Shown here: piece by piece, positions 1 to 11,252 of the stretch
Layout of the letters: each line of letters starts with the position of its first letter
How positions within the stretch are numbered: position 1 is the stretch's first letter
Source of the DNA: Smittia aterrima
Lineage: Eukaryota; Arthropoda; Insecta; Diptera; Chironomidae
Direction of reading: 5' to 3'
DNA length: 64,000 bases
NCBI GenBank assembly: GCA_033063855.1
Contig: CP093831.1
Span: forward strand, 28,272,001-28,336,000
The notes under the pieces: model-generated
What the model saw: only the letters and a program-made list of their open reading frames with translations
What the model was told of the DNA's origin: nothing
The model's database searches: none
Position numbers and translations under genes: made by a program

Positions 1-48
1 AAGCTTAAATTTCAAAAGAAAAATTCTAACCAAAATGTTTCTCTTTAG

Positions 49-3000
49 GTCAACTTTACCGTCGACGAAATCCGTCGCATGATGGACAAAAAGAAGAACA
101 TTCGTAACATGTCCGTCATTGCTCATGTGGATCACGGAAAGTCCACTCTCACTGACTCCTTGGTATCAAAGGCCGGTATCATTGCCGGAGCCAAAGCTGG
201 TGAAACCCGTTTCACTGATACGCGCAAGGACGAACAGGAGAGATGCATCACCATCAAGTCAACGTGAGTTTTCATTCGCATTTCCTGTTGCAAAAAATAT
301 TAATTCCCTTTCTCTTTCAGTGCTATCTCTATGTACTTCGAATTGGAAGACAAAGATTTGGTCTTCATCACTCACCCAGACCAGCGCGACCAGGAAAACA
401 AGGGTTTCTTGATCAACTTGATCGATTCACCTGGACACGTTGATTTCTCCTCAGAAGTCACAGCCGCTCTTCGCGTCACTGACGGAGCTCTTGTCGTCGT
501 TGATTGCGTATCAGGTAAATAATATTTTTAAAATTGATATCAAATTGGCTTCGTCATCAAAGAAGAAAAAAAAGATTTAAAAATATTCTCGATTTCGCAA
601 GATGGCGATTTCTGTTACAAAGTTTTCTCGACTTATTTTCCATCTTCCTGAATGAACATGCTACTCAATTTTACTTAAACTTAGAACACAATCTCTTCTG
701 TTTTGCGAATGTAAATGTGTTGGTATTGATGACGGAGTCAATATTTACTTGTGTTGACTGCACCGTACGATAGTTATTTTCATTTTCTTTCTTTCCTCTC
801 TTTCGTATGTTCTTTTCAAAAGGTGTTTGCGTCCAAACTGAGACCGTCTTGCGTCAAGCCATCGCTGAGCGTATCAAGCCAATCTTGTTCATGAACAAGA
901 TGGATCGCGCTTTGTTGGAATTGCAATTGGAGGCCGAAGATTTGTACCAGACATTCCAGCGTATTGTTGAAAACGTCAACGTCATTATCGCCACTTACTC
1001 TGACGATGATGGACCAATGGGAGAAGTTCGTGTCGATCCATCAAAGGGATCAGTCGGATTCGGATCAGGTCTTCACGGATGGGCTTTCACTCTCAAGCAA
1101 TTCTCTGAGATGTACGCTGCCAAGTTCAAGATTGATGTTGTTAAGCTCATGAACCGTTTGTGGGGTGAGAACTTCTTCAACGCCAAGACCAAGAAGTGGG
1201 CTAAGATGAAGGAAGATGACAACAAACGCTCGTTCGTCATGTACATCCTCGACCCAATCTACAAAGTCTTCGATGTCATCATGAACTACAAGAAGGAAGA
1301 AATCGGCCCATTGCTCGAGAAGATCGGAGTCACCTTGAAGCACGAAGACAAGGATCAAGATGGCAAGAAACTCTTGAAGACAGTTATGCGCACATGGTTG
1401 CCAGCTGGAGAATCTTTGCTTCAGATGATTGCAATCCATTTGCCATCACCAGTTGTTGCCCAGAAATATCGTATGGAAATGTTGTACGAAGGCCCAATGG
1501 ACGATGAAGCCGCTGTTGCCGTCAAGACTTGCAACCCAGACGGACCATTGATGATGTACATCTCAAAGATGGTACCAACCACTGACAAGGGACGTTTCTA
1601 CGCTTTCGGTCGTGTCTTCTCTGGAAAGGTTATGACTGGTCAGAAGTGCCGCATCATGGGACCAAACTATGTTCCCGGAAAGAAGGACGATTTGTACGAA
1701 AAATCTATCCAACGTACTATCTTGATGATGGGTCGTTATGTTGAAGCCATCGAAGATGTTCCATGCGGTAACATTTGCGGTTTGGTCGGAGTCGATCAGT
1801 TCTTGGTCAAGACCGGAACCATCACAACATTCAAGGATGCTCACAACATGAAGGTACGTTTAACAATTTTAATTAAAAAAGAAAAAGTCTTTCCCTTTTA
1901 ACGTGATGACAACAACGGACCTGTACTGAATTAAAACCGTGCAGATAAACTCGTATTGCTCATAGTCTGACTTATCTCTAAACAATTATGTAACAAGATT
2001 TATATGAAGAACATTCATTAATAGTTCAATTTATTTTCTTCAATTTAGGTCATGAAGTTCTCAGTTTCGCCCGTCGTGCGTGTTGCTGTTGAACCCAAGA
2101 ATCCAGCTGATTTGCCCAAGCTTGTCGAAGGTCTTAAGCGTTTGGCCAAGTCCGATCCTATGGTGCAGTGTATCATTGAAGAGTCTGGAGAGCATATCAT
2201 CGCTGGTGCCGGTGAATTGCATTTGGAAATTTGCTTGAAAGATTTGGAAGAAGATCACGCTTGCATCCCAATTAAGAAGTCTGACCCCGTCGTCTCATAT
2301 CGTGAAACTGTTAACGAAGAATCCAACATGATGTGCTTGTCGAAATCTCCAAACAAGCATAACCGTCTGTTCATGAAGGCCGTTCCCTTCCCAGATGGTC
2401 TCGCCGAAGATATTGACAAGGGTGATGTTAACTCACGTGACGACTTCAAGATCCGTGCTCGTTACTTGTCAGAGAAATACGATTGGGTAAGTTTAAAAAT
2501 AATTTTATTAAAGACTTAAAACTAATTCAACAATTTCAATTCCAGGATGTCACTGAAGCTCGTAAGATCTGGTGCTTCGGTCCCGACGGTACCGGCCCCA
2601 ATGTCATCATGGATTGCACAAAGGGAGTCCAATATCTTAATGAAATCAAGGACTCAGTTGTCGCTGGTTTCCAATGGGCTACCAAGGAAGGTATCCTCTG
2701 CGACGAAAACATGCGCGGTAAGCATCAATCAAAGCAATTTAATTTGATTTTATTTTTCTACGTGATGATTTTATTCATTTTGACCATATTCACAATGTGA
2801 TGGTTTCAAACTTATAGCTCAACAGGTCTGAAGACAAACAAATTGTCCAGATCTTTTGAAAATACTTAAACCTTTCATTAACTGGAGTTTTTCTTTTATT
2901 TTTAGCTGTCCGATTCAACATCTATGACGTCACATTACACGCTGATGCCATCCATCGTGGAGGTGGACAGATCATTCCAACTACTCGTCGTGTCTTGTAC

Positions 3001-3387
3001 GCTTCGGTCATCACAGCCTCACCCCGTCTCATGGAACCAGTTTACTTGTGCGAAATCCAATGCCCAGAAGTCGCTGTCGGAGGTATCTACGGAGTCCTCA
3101 ATCGTCGTCGTGGTCACGTATTCGAAGAATCACAAGTCGCTGGAACCCCAATGTTCGTCGTTAAAGCTTTCTTGCCTGTCAACGAGTCGTTCGGATTCAC
3201 CGCTGATTTGCGTTCCAACACAGGAGGACAGGCTTTCCCACAGTGCGTGTTCGACCATTGGCAAATCTTCCCAGGAGATCCCGCAGAACCATCATCGAAG
3301 CCATACCAGATCGTGCAAGACACCCGCAAACGCAAGGGTCTCAAGGAGGGTCTCCCAGACTTGGCTCAATACTACGACAAGATGTAA
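49..3387 (+). CDS. eEF2: Eukaryotic translation elongation factor 2 (5' partial)
   Basis: This GTPase drives ribosomal translocation in the cytosol. Exons read by eye are 49-263, 321-514, 823-1853, 2049-2486, 2546-2717 and 2906-3387; all introns are GT-AG and the phases agree. The joined protein is 843 codons from Val2, and with the Met codon from an upstream exon outside the window it would be 844 residues, the usual insect length. The P-loop region (AHVDHGKST), the switch segment around TRKDEQERCITIKST (site of the regulatory threonine) and the C-terminal DAIHRGGG loop, whose His (about residue 701) is the diphthamide site, are all present. Exons are rich in C-ending codons, as expected for a highly expressed gene. 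Nothing looks broken. Two introns contain snoRNA-like boxes. Confidence 0.97.
1903..1970 (+). ncRNA. Candidate C/D-box snoRNA in an eEF2 intron
   Basis: Inside the intron 1854-2048 there is a C box GTGATGA (1903-1909), an internal CTGA usable as D' (1926-1929) and a terminal CTGA D box (1967-1970), a spacing normal for C/D snoRNAs. The flanking stem is weak. The guide next to the D box ends in CTCATAGT. I found only a 7-base match to conserved rRNA, which is not enough to name a target. The host type fits, because translation-factor introns commonly carry snoRNAs. Confidence 0.45.
2762..2831 (+). ncRNA. C/D-box snoRNA in an eEF2 intron, predicted to guide 28S rRNA methylation
   Basis: The intron 2718-2905 holds a C box GTGATGA (2762-2768), a C'-like TGTGATGG around 2796-2803 and a D box CTGA (2828-2831). 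The guide just upstream of the D box, AGCTCAACAGG, is exactly complementary over 11 bases to CCUGUUGAGCU in the universally conserved domain V segment of large-subunit rRNA (recalled, not searched). By the D+5 rule the methylated base would be the G of CCUG. From memory this is the site guided in humans by SNORD111. The terminal stem is short. Confidence 0.6.
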
Positions 3388-4166
3388 AAGTCTTCGCGCA
3401 ACATTATTCAGCTTTTTTTTTTGTATTTTTGCTCTTCATTTAATACATTTCTCGTTGCGCTTATGCGCTGCAAAAAAAATTCAATTTTTATGATTAAAAA
3501 CATTAAAGATTTTTACACACAAAAATTCAAATATTTTTAAAGACGAGAAATCAGCGCTTCTATGCAGACATGGTTGGGTTGACGATGATTTACGCGATGG
3601 TTCGTTCACCACACGGAACTAAACTTGTACGAATGTTCTTTTGATTCATTCATAAATATAAAATAAACGAAAAATGGGAAAATCTGATAAAATAAAGCTT
3701 TTGTGAAAAATAAAACATTTTTCACGAAATACAAAATATTTTCTTCACTTTTAATCGAAAAGCTATTGTTTCAGCTGTTTAAAACGTGACCGGCATTATC
3801 AGTTGAAATGAGTTGGCAACATTTGACTTTGACATTGAAACTTCAAATGTGTGAGTAAGCGAATTCGTTGGCTGATTCTCTAAGATTTGTCAAAGCTTTA
3901 GATAATCCTAAACTTTTTAAGCTTTGAGTCAAAGTCTTAGACTCTTTCTAAGATGATTTATCAATTATCAAATTCAAAGTTTACTTAAGGGCAAAAAACT
4001 GTCGCACGTGCATTTAAATTAAATGTCAAAACAAATAAAAAAAATATTTTCGCAATAATCAAAACAAGTTTTCTCAAAAATGTTTTTAATTAAAAACCGG
4101 AAATGTTGAAATCTTTTTGAGCTTCAAAATATTTTTCAGTTTCTTCGTGTCCATCGATTGAACAAC
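3388..4166. other. 3' UTR of eEF2 and intergenic DNA
   Basis: AT-rich DNA with several AATAAA/ATTAAA-type signals between 3500 and 3710, usable for eEF2 polyadenylation. It then holds the presumed promoter and 5' UTR of the next gene. No coding or structural signal seen. Confidence 0.6.
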
Positions 4167-5674
4167 ATGCATCAAAGAAACGATTATGAGAAAAGTTTGA
4201 AGCAAGGTTCAAGAACGTTGATAAAGAAATATCCAGCTTATCGTGATAGTTTTGTGAATGGAAGTTGGAAGTGGATTGAAGGAAAGCGTCGAGATGATTC
4301 AGCGGAAGAACTTTGGAGAGTTCATGATAAAATTTATGATCTAACTAATTTCATCTCGTCACATCCTGGAGGAGAATATTGGTTGCAAGTGACAAAAGTA
4401 AGATTAACGATTTTGCGAAACAAAAGATTTTGAAACCAGTTTATCGAAAGTCAAGGCATAACAATGACCGTGAAGAAGAGACTTTAAATTTAAAAATCAA
4501 ATCTTGTTTTGTGGTTTTAGGGCACGGACATCACGGAAGCGTTCGAGAGTCATCATTTAACTTCCAAGCCTTACGAAATTCTTAAAGATTATTTTGTGAA
4601 GGATGCGACTGAATCGCGAAATTATTTCTTTACTTACGACGAAAAAGGATTTTACAAAACTTTGAAGAAACGAATCGCTTCAAAGCTTAAGACAGTCGAT
4701 TACTCAGTCACATGGAAGCCTCGTTTAATCCATGACGTCAATTTGTTTGTGATGTTTTTCGCAGCGATTATGATGCAACGATCTGACGAGAACTGGCAGT
4801 TTGTCTCGTGGGCAATGCTTTCTGCATTTTGCATGGCTCTGTCAACAAACCTTGCTCACAACTTTGTTCATCAAGCCGACAACTGGAGAATGTATTCAAT
4901 CAACGTTTCTCTCTTTACTTGGCGGGACTATCGAGTCTTTCACGTTTTGGTAATTGAATGCAACGAAGAAATAAATTCTCAGACTAACAATTCGAATTAT
5001 TTCAGTCGCACCACATGTTCACGAACACTTACTCAGATTTTGAAGTCTCAATCTTTGAGCCTTACATGAAATGGATTCCAACTCAAGTGAAGTCTTGGAG
5101 ATATCGAATTTTGTCTCTCATCTTCGCTCCAGTGATGTATCTCGCGTTCTTCCACAACATGTGGCGATACAGATTGCAAGGCTACATTTGGGCAAAGGAA
5201 AGAATCTTCTACTGGGACGAGTTGTTGACTTTAGCTCTCCCAGCGATTATGGCGATTTCATCGAAGTCTTCGTTCTCATGGACGGAACTTTACAATCATT
5301 GGAGTTACATTGTGATTCCAGCGGAATTTCTCTTTGCTTGCATTTACTTCAACCGAGGACATCACGGCTCAGATCAAATTCATCAAAACGATGAAATAAA
5401 AAGTTATGACTTTGGAGAATTCCAATTGAGCACCACAGTTGATCGATCTGAGGCAAATGCGAACACGTTCACCTCGTTAGCGCTCTACGGTGATCAAGTT
5501 TTGCATCATCTTTTCCCAACGTTAGACTCTTCGATTTTACCGCAGCTCAGAGAAACCTTGAAGAAGACCTGCAAAGAGTTTGATATAAAGCTTCGTCCTG
5601 AGACGACGTTGCTGAGAGCGACTTACGGACAATTGAAACAACTTTATCGAACTGAGACTATCAAATGCTCGTAG
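4167..5674 (+). CDS. Cyt-b5-r: Cytochrome b5-related protein (cyt b5 + fatty-acid desaturase-like domain)
   Basis: Exons 4167-4397, 4521-4949 and 5006-5674 join in phase to 442 residues, close to the Drosophila Cyt-b5-r length. The N-terminal third is a cytochrome b5 fold with the haem-binding HPGG (about residues 68-71). The rest is a membrane-bound desaturase-like domain with hydrophobic spans and histidine clusters: HNFVHQ, then SHHMF across the second splice junction, GHHGSD, and HHLFP near the C terminus. Such proteins are ER membrane electron-transfer/desaturase relatives whose substrate is not established. The start chosen is the first ATG; an in-frame TTG lies just upstream and is not needed. 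It follows eEF2 on the same strand. Confidence 0.88.
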
Positions 5675-5718
5675 ATTTATTTGAAAATAAAGAAAATCAA
5701 AATGTTAGATAAAAAAGC

Positions 5719-6252
5719 TAAACAAGTTTTGCTTCGGTTTCTTTTCGAAAAAGAATATTCGTTAGTCCTGTTTTGTGTGGCGACCAGTGAAGTTGTTTCC
5801 ACAAAATGAAGTTTTTTCTTCTGATTTTTGCAGTTTCCTCTATCAAAGCTCAGAAGTTCTGAGTCAGAACTCTTTCGAGCTACAATTTCTTGGAGATACT
5901 TTGTCACAAGAAGAATCAAAAGAGCGAAAGTTATGTGACACTAAATATTGTTTGGGGGACGCCAAATATTTGTTTTCTGCTGCAACTCAACAGATAAACA
6001 AGTTTGGTTCGGTTTTTTTTTTTCGAAAAAGAATACTCGTTAGTTTCGTTTTGTGTGGCGTCCAGTGAAGTTCTCTCAACGAAATGAAGATATTCTTTCT
6101 GATTTTTGTAATTTTCTCGGTCAAAGCTCAAAACTCTTTGAGCTACAATTTCTTGGAGATACTTTGTCACAAGAAGAATCAAAAGAGCGAAAGTTATGTG
6201 ACACTAAATATTGTTTGGGGGACGCCAAATATTTGTTTTCTGCTGCAACTCA
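5719..6252 (+). repeat. Tandem duplication of a 5' gene end (two copies, about 275-bp period)
   Basis: Copy A (5719-5993) and copy B (5994-6252) share long nearly identical stretches, including promoter-like sequence, an ATG followed by a signal-peptide-like start (MKxFFLIF) and a segment encoding KERKLCDTKYCLGDAKYLF. Copy A carries a 12-base insertion that brings an in-frame TGA just after the signal peptide. Both are the 5' end of the broken neprilysin-like gene that follows. Confidence 0.75.
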
Positions 6253-7620
6253 AAATAAATCTGTTCATTTGTGATGATTTCAAAGAGTTTTCAGTTGGAA
6301 CTTTCGCGAAAAATCAAAGTGTTAGCGACCGAACACCTTATGCAGGTTTTACGTGGGATATTCAATTTAACTACTTTAAAAAGTCAGAAGAGTTTTATCA
6401 GAGCCTGTGAATGTGAACGACTCGCGAAAATCGAAAGGAATTAAAACGTTTTTTGCTAAATGTGTGAACTCCAAAAGCATCAGAAAGAATGGAGTGAGCG
6501 AAGCTCGCGAATACTTGAGATCATTTGGCTTAAAGTTCTACCCAGAAAAGAATGACAAGGATTTCAATTTGAAGAATTATATTGAGCAAGAAAGGACGAA
6601 TTCATTTAAGCGTTTGTTCTTTAGAGATGTTGAAGATAAAGATTCCAATCAAACGGAATTACATTTGAAATATTATAACTTAGAAGATTTTGAACTGCAA
6701 CTTGAAAGCTATGAGACGATGCTTTACGAAATGAATCAAATTTTTCGAAATTCTTCATTCTCAGAAAAATTTAAAAAAGAATTAAAAGAAATCGCGAACA
6801 GACAAATCGAGTTTTACCATCAGCTGGTAAGTTTGATTTTGATATTTTATTTATTCAAATTAATTAACAAACTTTTTGTTTAGAAAAACATAAATTCAAC
6901 TTTTGATGATAAAAACTCTTCAGAGTGGATGACGATTGACAAATTGAACAATTTAACTTCAACATTGAATCTCAATTGGCTCACAATCATCAACAACCAA
7001 TTAATCACGAAAATAAACTCGAGTGCACGAATTTTAGTCGATCGCCCACAAAGTATTTCGAAAATTGCAGAATTTCTGGCAGAGAACGATAAAGAGTGAG
7101 ATTTGATTCATTTTAAATGCTCATCAACCAATTATTTTTTTCCAGTGCCATCGCAGATTATTTGGTTTACGATTCGTTGTATGATTTAATTTATGGATTC
7201 CTGGTGTACGTTGAGGACAAATATCAAATGGCGAGATTTGGAGCCAGTAGAGCTTACGAACGATGGAGAGAATTGTCAAGGAGAGATCGCGGTTCACATG
7301 GCACCACCTTTAGACGCTCTTTACTTGCAACAATACTTCGATAAAAAATCTGAAGATTCTTTGAGAAAACTTGCTCACGAAACAATCGAGTTCGCTTTAA
7401 AAAAAGTTTAAATCGAAAAATCAATGGCCAGAAGAAATTCTCAATGATGTTTCCGAAAAATTGCAATCGGTCTAGTTTGTATTTGGTTACTCTGAAGAAT
7501 TCGTTGGAGCTGAGATGCTTGAGCAACTTTAAAGCGATTTGGATTTTGATCAAAACTTTATCAAAGTTCTACACGAAATGAAAGTCTTACACGAAAAACT
7601 TAAAAGAGAGTCGTGGCATG
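6053..7620 (+). pseudogene. Neprilysin-like (M13 metallopeptidase family) pseudogene, N-terminal part
   Basis: Order of M13-like segments: a signal peptide (from 6084), LCDTKYCLGDAKYLF, CDDFKEFSVGTF (the usual C-D-D-F-x-E-F-x-x-G start of the ectodomain), KTFFAKCVNSKSI, an exon ending near 6825, a further exon 6884-7099, then ADYLVYDSLYDLI, ENCQGEIAVHMAPPLDALYLQQYF, and a degraded run to about 7610. These fall in different frames, with shifts near 6115, 6270, 6405 and 7240 and stops after 7470. The zinc-binding HExxH half is absent. Insects carry many catalytically dead neprilysin-like genes, but the repeated shifts make this a relic rather than a live copy. Confidence 0.7.
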
Positions 7621-8049
7621 TCACACAACATATAAAATTAATTTAGTGTTGTGCGTTGTGTGGGAATCCAAGCCCCCCATGCTCTCTATTTGAAGTCTCA
7701 AATAAAACTGAAGATGCGAGTGCGAAACTCGGATTTCTTATCGCCAACTTTATTGCAAAGCCAAGCGAAAGGTCATTTAAAAATAAATTTGAGCTGATTA
7801 TCATGGACTTTCATTCTGAATCTAAAATATTGTGACGTCAATTGACTGGGAAACTTTTCTTCAATTTCGATTAAAATTTTGTTTGGGCAAATGTGAAATA
7901 TTTTGGAACGATATTTCCAGAATCGCTGACGTCGTTAACTGAAATGAAATCTTATTGCTCAGAGCTCATCATAACTACAAGATTACAATTTTAATTTATT
8001 TTTATTCATTATCAATTAGTTTCAATTTTTGTGTGACATGCCACGACTC
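7608..8049. repeat. 21-bp perfect inverted repeat pair
   Basis: GAGTCGTGGCATGTCACACAA-type sequence at 7608-7628 recurs in exact reverse complement at 8029-8049, about 400 bp apart. It lies where the M13 relic stops and before the LRR gene. It may be the ends of a small element or a rearrangement scar; no target-site duplication was recognised. Confidence 0.6.
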
Positions 8050-8178
8050 GAGATTCAGATGGTTCAATTGGATTTCGTTAGATCTGCCAAAGTTTTTAAC
8101 AAATTCTCGTAATTTAATTTTAACAGCTGCGTTACATTTGTGGCTAAAGCGTCTTTCTCTCTTTGGCAAGTTTCTTTT

Positions 8179-9054
8179 TTATGTTTTATCGATCATTTGT
8201 TGATGACTTGCGACGATTGTTGTGAGGTTTTCTTGAATTTCATCATTTTTCTGTGAAAGTTTTCGGATGTTTGTATCTTTCTCTGTCATCGAAATTTTTA
8301 AACTCTCCAAGCTTGACTTTAAATTCGCAATTTCCTCTTCGTCTGATAAAGTTTTTTCAATCGCGATCACTTTAGAGCGATTGGATTTCTTCTCTTCACT
8401 CTCGCAATTAGACGCAACTTCGTGAATGAACAAATTAAAGTCCGCGATGTCATCAGGAAATTTCTTGTCAATGCAAACATTTCCACGAAAGCTAATCCAA
8501 GTCAATGTTGATGGTAGTTCGGTGTCAATTGTGCTGAGGCGATTTCCTTGCACATCTAAATAATTTATTTTTGTATTTTTTACTAACAAGTCAGCTGGCA
8601 AGGACACAAGTTTGTTCTTGTTGAGTTCAAGTTTCTCTAGTTCGATTAAATCCACAAATAGATCTTCGGGTAATGTCGTCAGAGAAGTATAAATTATCCT
8701 AACTATCGACACTTTCTTGCAATTCGTGAATACTTCTCGATTTATTTGATTAATCTTTCTGCCCCGAATATCAAAAGAGTTCATGTTTCGAAGGAAATCA
8801 CAAATTTTCGTTGGAACACGTTCAGTCTCCGCATAAATTGGTATATAAAATGCTGTGAAATCATCATTTGATTTGATCTCTGTTGTGTAATTTGCCAAAA
8901 CTTCCGTGACTGCGATGTCGTTTTCAAGCACTTTGAGCGGTCTCAGTTTGCAGTATTTCCTTCCGACGTTAACATAAAATTCACAATCTATTCGAAGGCT
9001 TTCAGCGAATCCGCAGATAACAAAAATGATCACTAAATATTTTAAGAGCTCCAT
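8179..9054 (-). CDS. Secreted leucine-rich-repeat protein with C-terminal coiled coil
   Basis: Single-exon frame of 291 residues starting at the ATG complementary to 9052-9054. It begins with a signal peptide (MELLKYLVIIFVICGFAES), then a Cys-containing cap, and LRR-type repeats around residues 95-195 (for example LxxLxLNxNKLVSLPxDL and LDVQGNRL), a capping segment with Cys, and from about residue 215 a charged coiled coil (LKSSLESLKISMTEKDTNIRKL). The arrangement recalls secreted LRR/coiled-coil proteins of flies, but I cannot assign a family member. Beyond the stop, about 35 further codons of coiled-coil character (REKDALATNVTQLL) remain in another frame (8080-8165), so the present stop may truncate an older, longer protein. 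Confidence 0.7.
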   Translation of the reverse strand: MELLKYLVIIFVICGFAESLRIDCEFYVNVGRKYCKLRPLKVLENDIAVTEVLANYTTEIKSNDDFTAFYIPIYAETERVPTKICDFLRNMNSFDIRGRKINQINREVFTNCKKVSIVRIIYTSLTTLPEDLFVDLIELEKLELNKNKLVSLPADLLVKNTKINYLDVQGNRLSTIDTELPSTLTWISFRGNVCIDKKFPDDIADFNLFIHEVASNCESEEKKSNRSKVIAIEKTLSDEEEIANLKSSLESLKISMTEKDTNIRKLSQKNDEIQENLTTIVASHQQMIDKT

Positions 9055-9621
9055 GTTCTCTGATCAAAGGCTCAGACTAAACTGAAGCTGTGAACATGAA
9101 TCTCGGAAATATAATTCTCGTTCTTCTTATCACAAATAAAATTGTAAAAAATCATTTTAAAAATAAATCGCTGATGTAATTATCGCAAGATGTTTAATGA
9201 AGTCAGCGCGGACAATCGCAATGCTTTAATTAGGAGAAATGCAAAGAAATCTTCAAGTCTGGGTCGATTCCAAAATGAAATATTCTGCTCCTGAATCTCA
9301 TTTCGTGTCTAAACAACTTTTGCATGTTTGTGTTGAAGTGAAATCACTTTTTTGCTCTTCCCGACAACTCATCGATAACCCGCAGTGAAATGGTCATCGT
9401 TTTCGTTTTGATAAGGTTTGCAACTTTATGGCACGAGAATTCTCGAGAAATTTAAAGAAGAAAATGTTGAACTTTAATAATAAAAACTTTTTAAATTATA
9501 TTAAACAAATAAAACTTTTAAGAATTCGGCGAAATTATTTCGTTAAAAAGTTTTCTAGGCAATTGACGTCATAATATTTTAGATTCAGAATGAAAGTCCA
9601 TGATAATCAGCTCAAATCTAT

Positions 9622-10172
9622 TCACTCCGGCCCACACAATTTTTTTTCAAAAAATTGTCGGGCCCGGAGTATTGTTTTCGGTCAAGAAATAAAAAAATAT
9701 AACCACCATTATATTTCACTTTTCTCGACGTTTCATGATATTTTAAGCCAGAAAAACCAATAAAAAAAAACCTGTCCGGATTCGTGTGTGTATGTATGTA
9801 TGTATGTGTGTCTGTAAACACCATAACTCTCGACCCAATGCAGCTAGCGTGCTCAAATTTGGTTTGCAACTTTGTATTGTTCCTCGGAGAAACCCTATTG
9901 AAAATGAGCACTCTAGCGCCTCCCCTTCTGGTACCTCCCATACACATGGTCTAATAGTTATACATAGTTATACATAGTTATACATAGTTATAAATAGTTA
10001 TAAATAGTTATATTAGCTATAAATAGTTATAATAGCTATAAATAGTTATAATAGCTATAAATAGTTATAAATGGGCCGGAGTTTAACCGGCGTATAGGTC
10101 GCGTAGCGACCGTCGCGGGTCGCGTGGTTGTGTCTTAGGCCGCAGGCCGGAGACATCCACCGTGCTCTCTAG
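9622..10172 (+). mobile_element. Non-autonomous Helitron-like element
   Basis: The insert starts TCACTCCGG and ends CTCTCTAG followed by host T. Ahead of the 3' end (about 14 bases) is a GC-rich hairpin built on GTCTTAGGCC/GGCCGGAGAC. The inverted sister sequence at about 7780-7795 gives the uninterrupted site, showing precise insertion with no target duplication. Inside are a TATG/TGTG microsatellite (about 9783-9815) and an array of ATAGTTATAC/A decamers (about 9950-10070). It is more GC-rich at both ends than its surroundings. No transposase. Confidence 0.6.
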
Positions 10173-10379
10173 TTTTAAATGATCTTTTGCTTAGCTTTGC
10201 AATAAATTTGGCGATAAGAAAACCGAGATTTGCACTCGCAGCTTTACTTTAAATACACGAGCAAAATAATGGACTCATCTTTATTGACATTGATCTAACC
10301 TTTAGACTAACATGAAATTCCCGAAAGTCCATTTAATAAAACTTTATCAGAGAAAGAAGAAGAAATTTCGAAAATGGAG

Positions 10380-11215
10380 ACATCGCTTGAAGAACTTTTG
10401 CAGAATCTGTCAACAGGTAACAGTTAAGGCTAGCGAACGGTGGAAGAATTGTCAAGGAGAGATCGCGTTTCACATGGCACCGGCTATGGACGCTCTTTTC
10501 TTGCAACGATTTTTCGATAAAAATTCTGAAGATTCTTTGAGAAAATTTGCTCACGATTCGTGAGTCACGAAACGATCGAGTTCGCTTTGAAAAAGTTCAA
10601 ATCAATTAAGGAGTGGGAAGAGGAAGTTTCTGGGAGCACGAGAATTTTTTAAGTTTACGTACAGATTGAGCGACAACATAATTTGTAAATATTTCTCAGA
10701 TATTCGATAAATTTACAATTTGCTTAAATTGACTCTTTCCAGTCATCAGGAGCGTTTTTCTTAATTATCCGTTTTATCATTACCAGCGACCAAGATTCTA
10801 CAACACAGTGACAGTGTCGACCGAAGTTTCTAGATACGTCTCCAGAATCTTACGCAGATATCTCATCAATGTAAGTTTAATTGTAAATGAATTTTCAAGA
10901 ATTTTTATTTATTAAAAATATTTTACAGAAATACAATCTTAGCATTCCTGTTTTTGAAGACCAGTATCAATATGGTTACGAGTTTTATGAGAGTTGGTTA
11001 GAATCAGGAGGAGAAGAACTAAATTTAGGAGCAAATCGACTGACAAATCGACAACTTTATTGGATTGCAGTTGCCAGAACATTATACAGAAAACATCAGG
11101 AAATTGCTATTCCACTCGAAATGTTTATCAGATAGAAATTTTGAATGAATTTCATGATTACATCTACAAAAATCCAGGATTCAAAGAAACTTACGATTGC
11201 AAAATCAATGAGTAA
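10380..11215 (+). pseudogene. Second neprilysin-like (M13) relic, middle and C-terminal part
   Basis: It contains WKNCQGEIAFHMAPAMDALFL (closely matching the first relic's ENCQGEIAVHMAPPLDALYL), then a stop; FLNYPFYHYQRPRFYNTVTV, where M13 enzymes have the segment just before HExxH; and the C-terminal domain ESWLESGGEEL, LTNRQLYWIAVARTLYRKHQ and FHDYIYKNPGFKETYDC. The position expected for HExxH reads STEVSRYVSRIL, so the zinc site is missing. A shift near 11105 separates the last two segments. It is the complementary part of the copy broken at 7.6 kb or an independent copy. Confidence 0.65.
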
Positions 11216-11252
11216 TATTGTTTTAAAAGGATTTATTTGCAAATAAAAGAAA

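Larger units (their letters stand above)
7690..10255. repeat. Inverted repeats flanking the LRR gene
   Basis: Sequence at about 7690-7870 matches, in reverse complement, 9540-9621 plus 10173-10255. The right-hand arm is split by the 551-bp element at 9622-10172. The shared sequence resembles the upstream region of the LRR gene itself (around 9076-9185), so the arms look like promoter remnants of LRR paralogs brought together in opposite orientation. Confidence 0.65.

Noticed and set aside
515..822. Third snoRNA in the long eEF2 intron (TTGATGA near 725)
   Set aside because: No purine at the first C-box position and no D box at usable distance.
1065..1439. Minus-strand frames inside eEF2 and other conserved exons
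   Set aside because: Shadows of strongly coding plus-strand exons with biased codon use.
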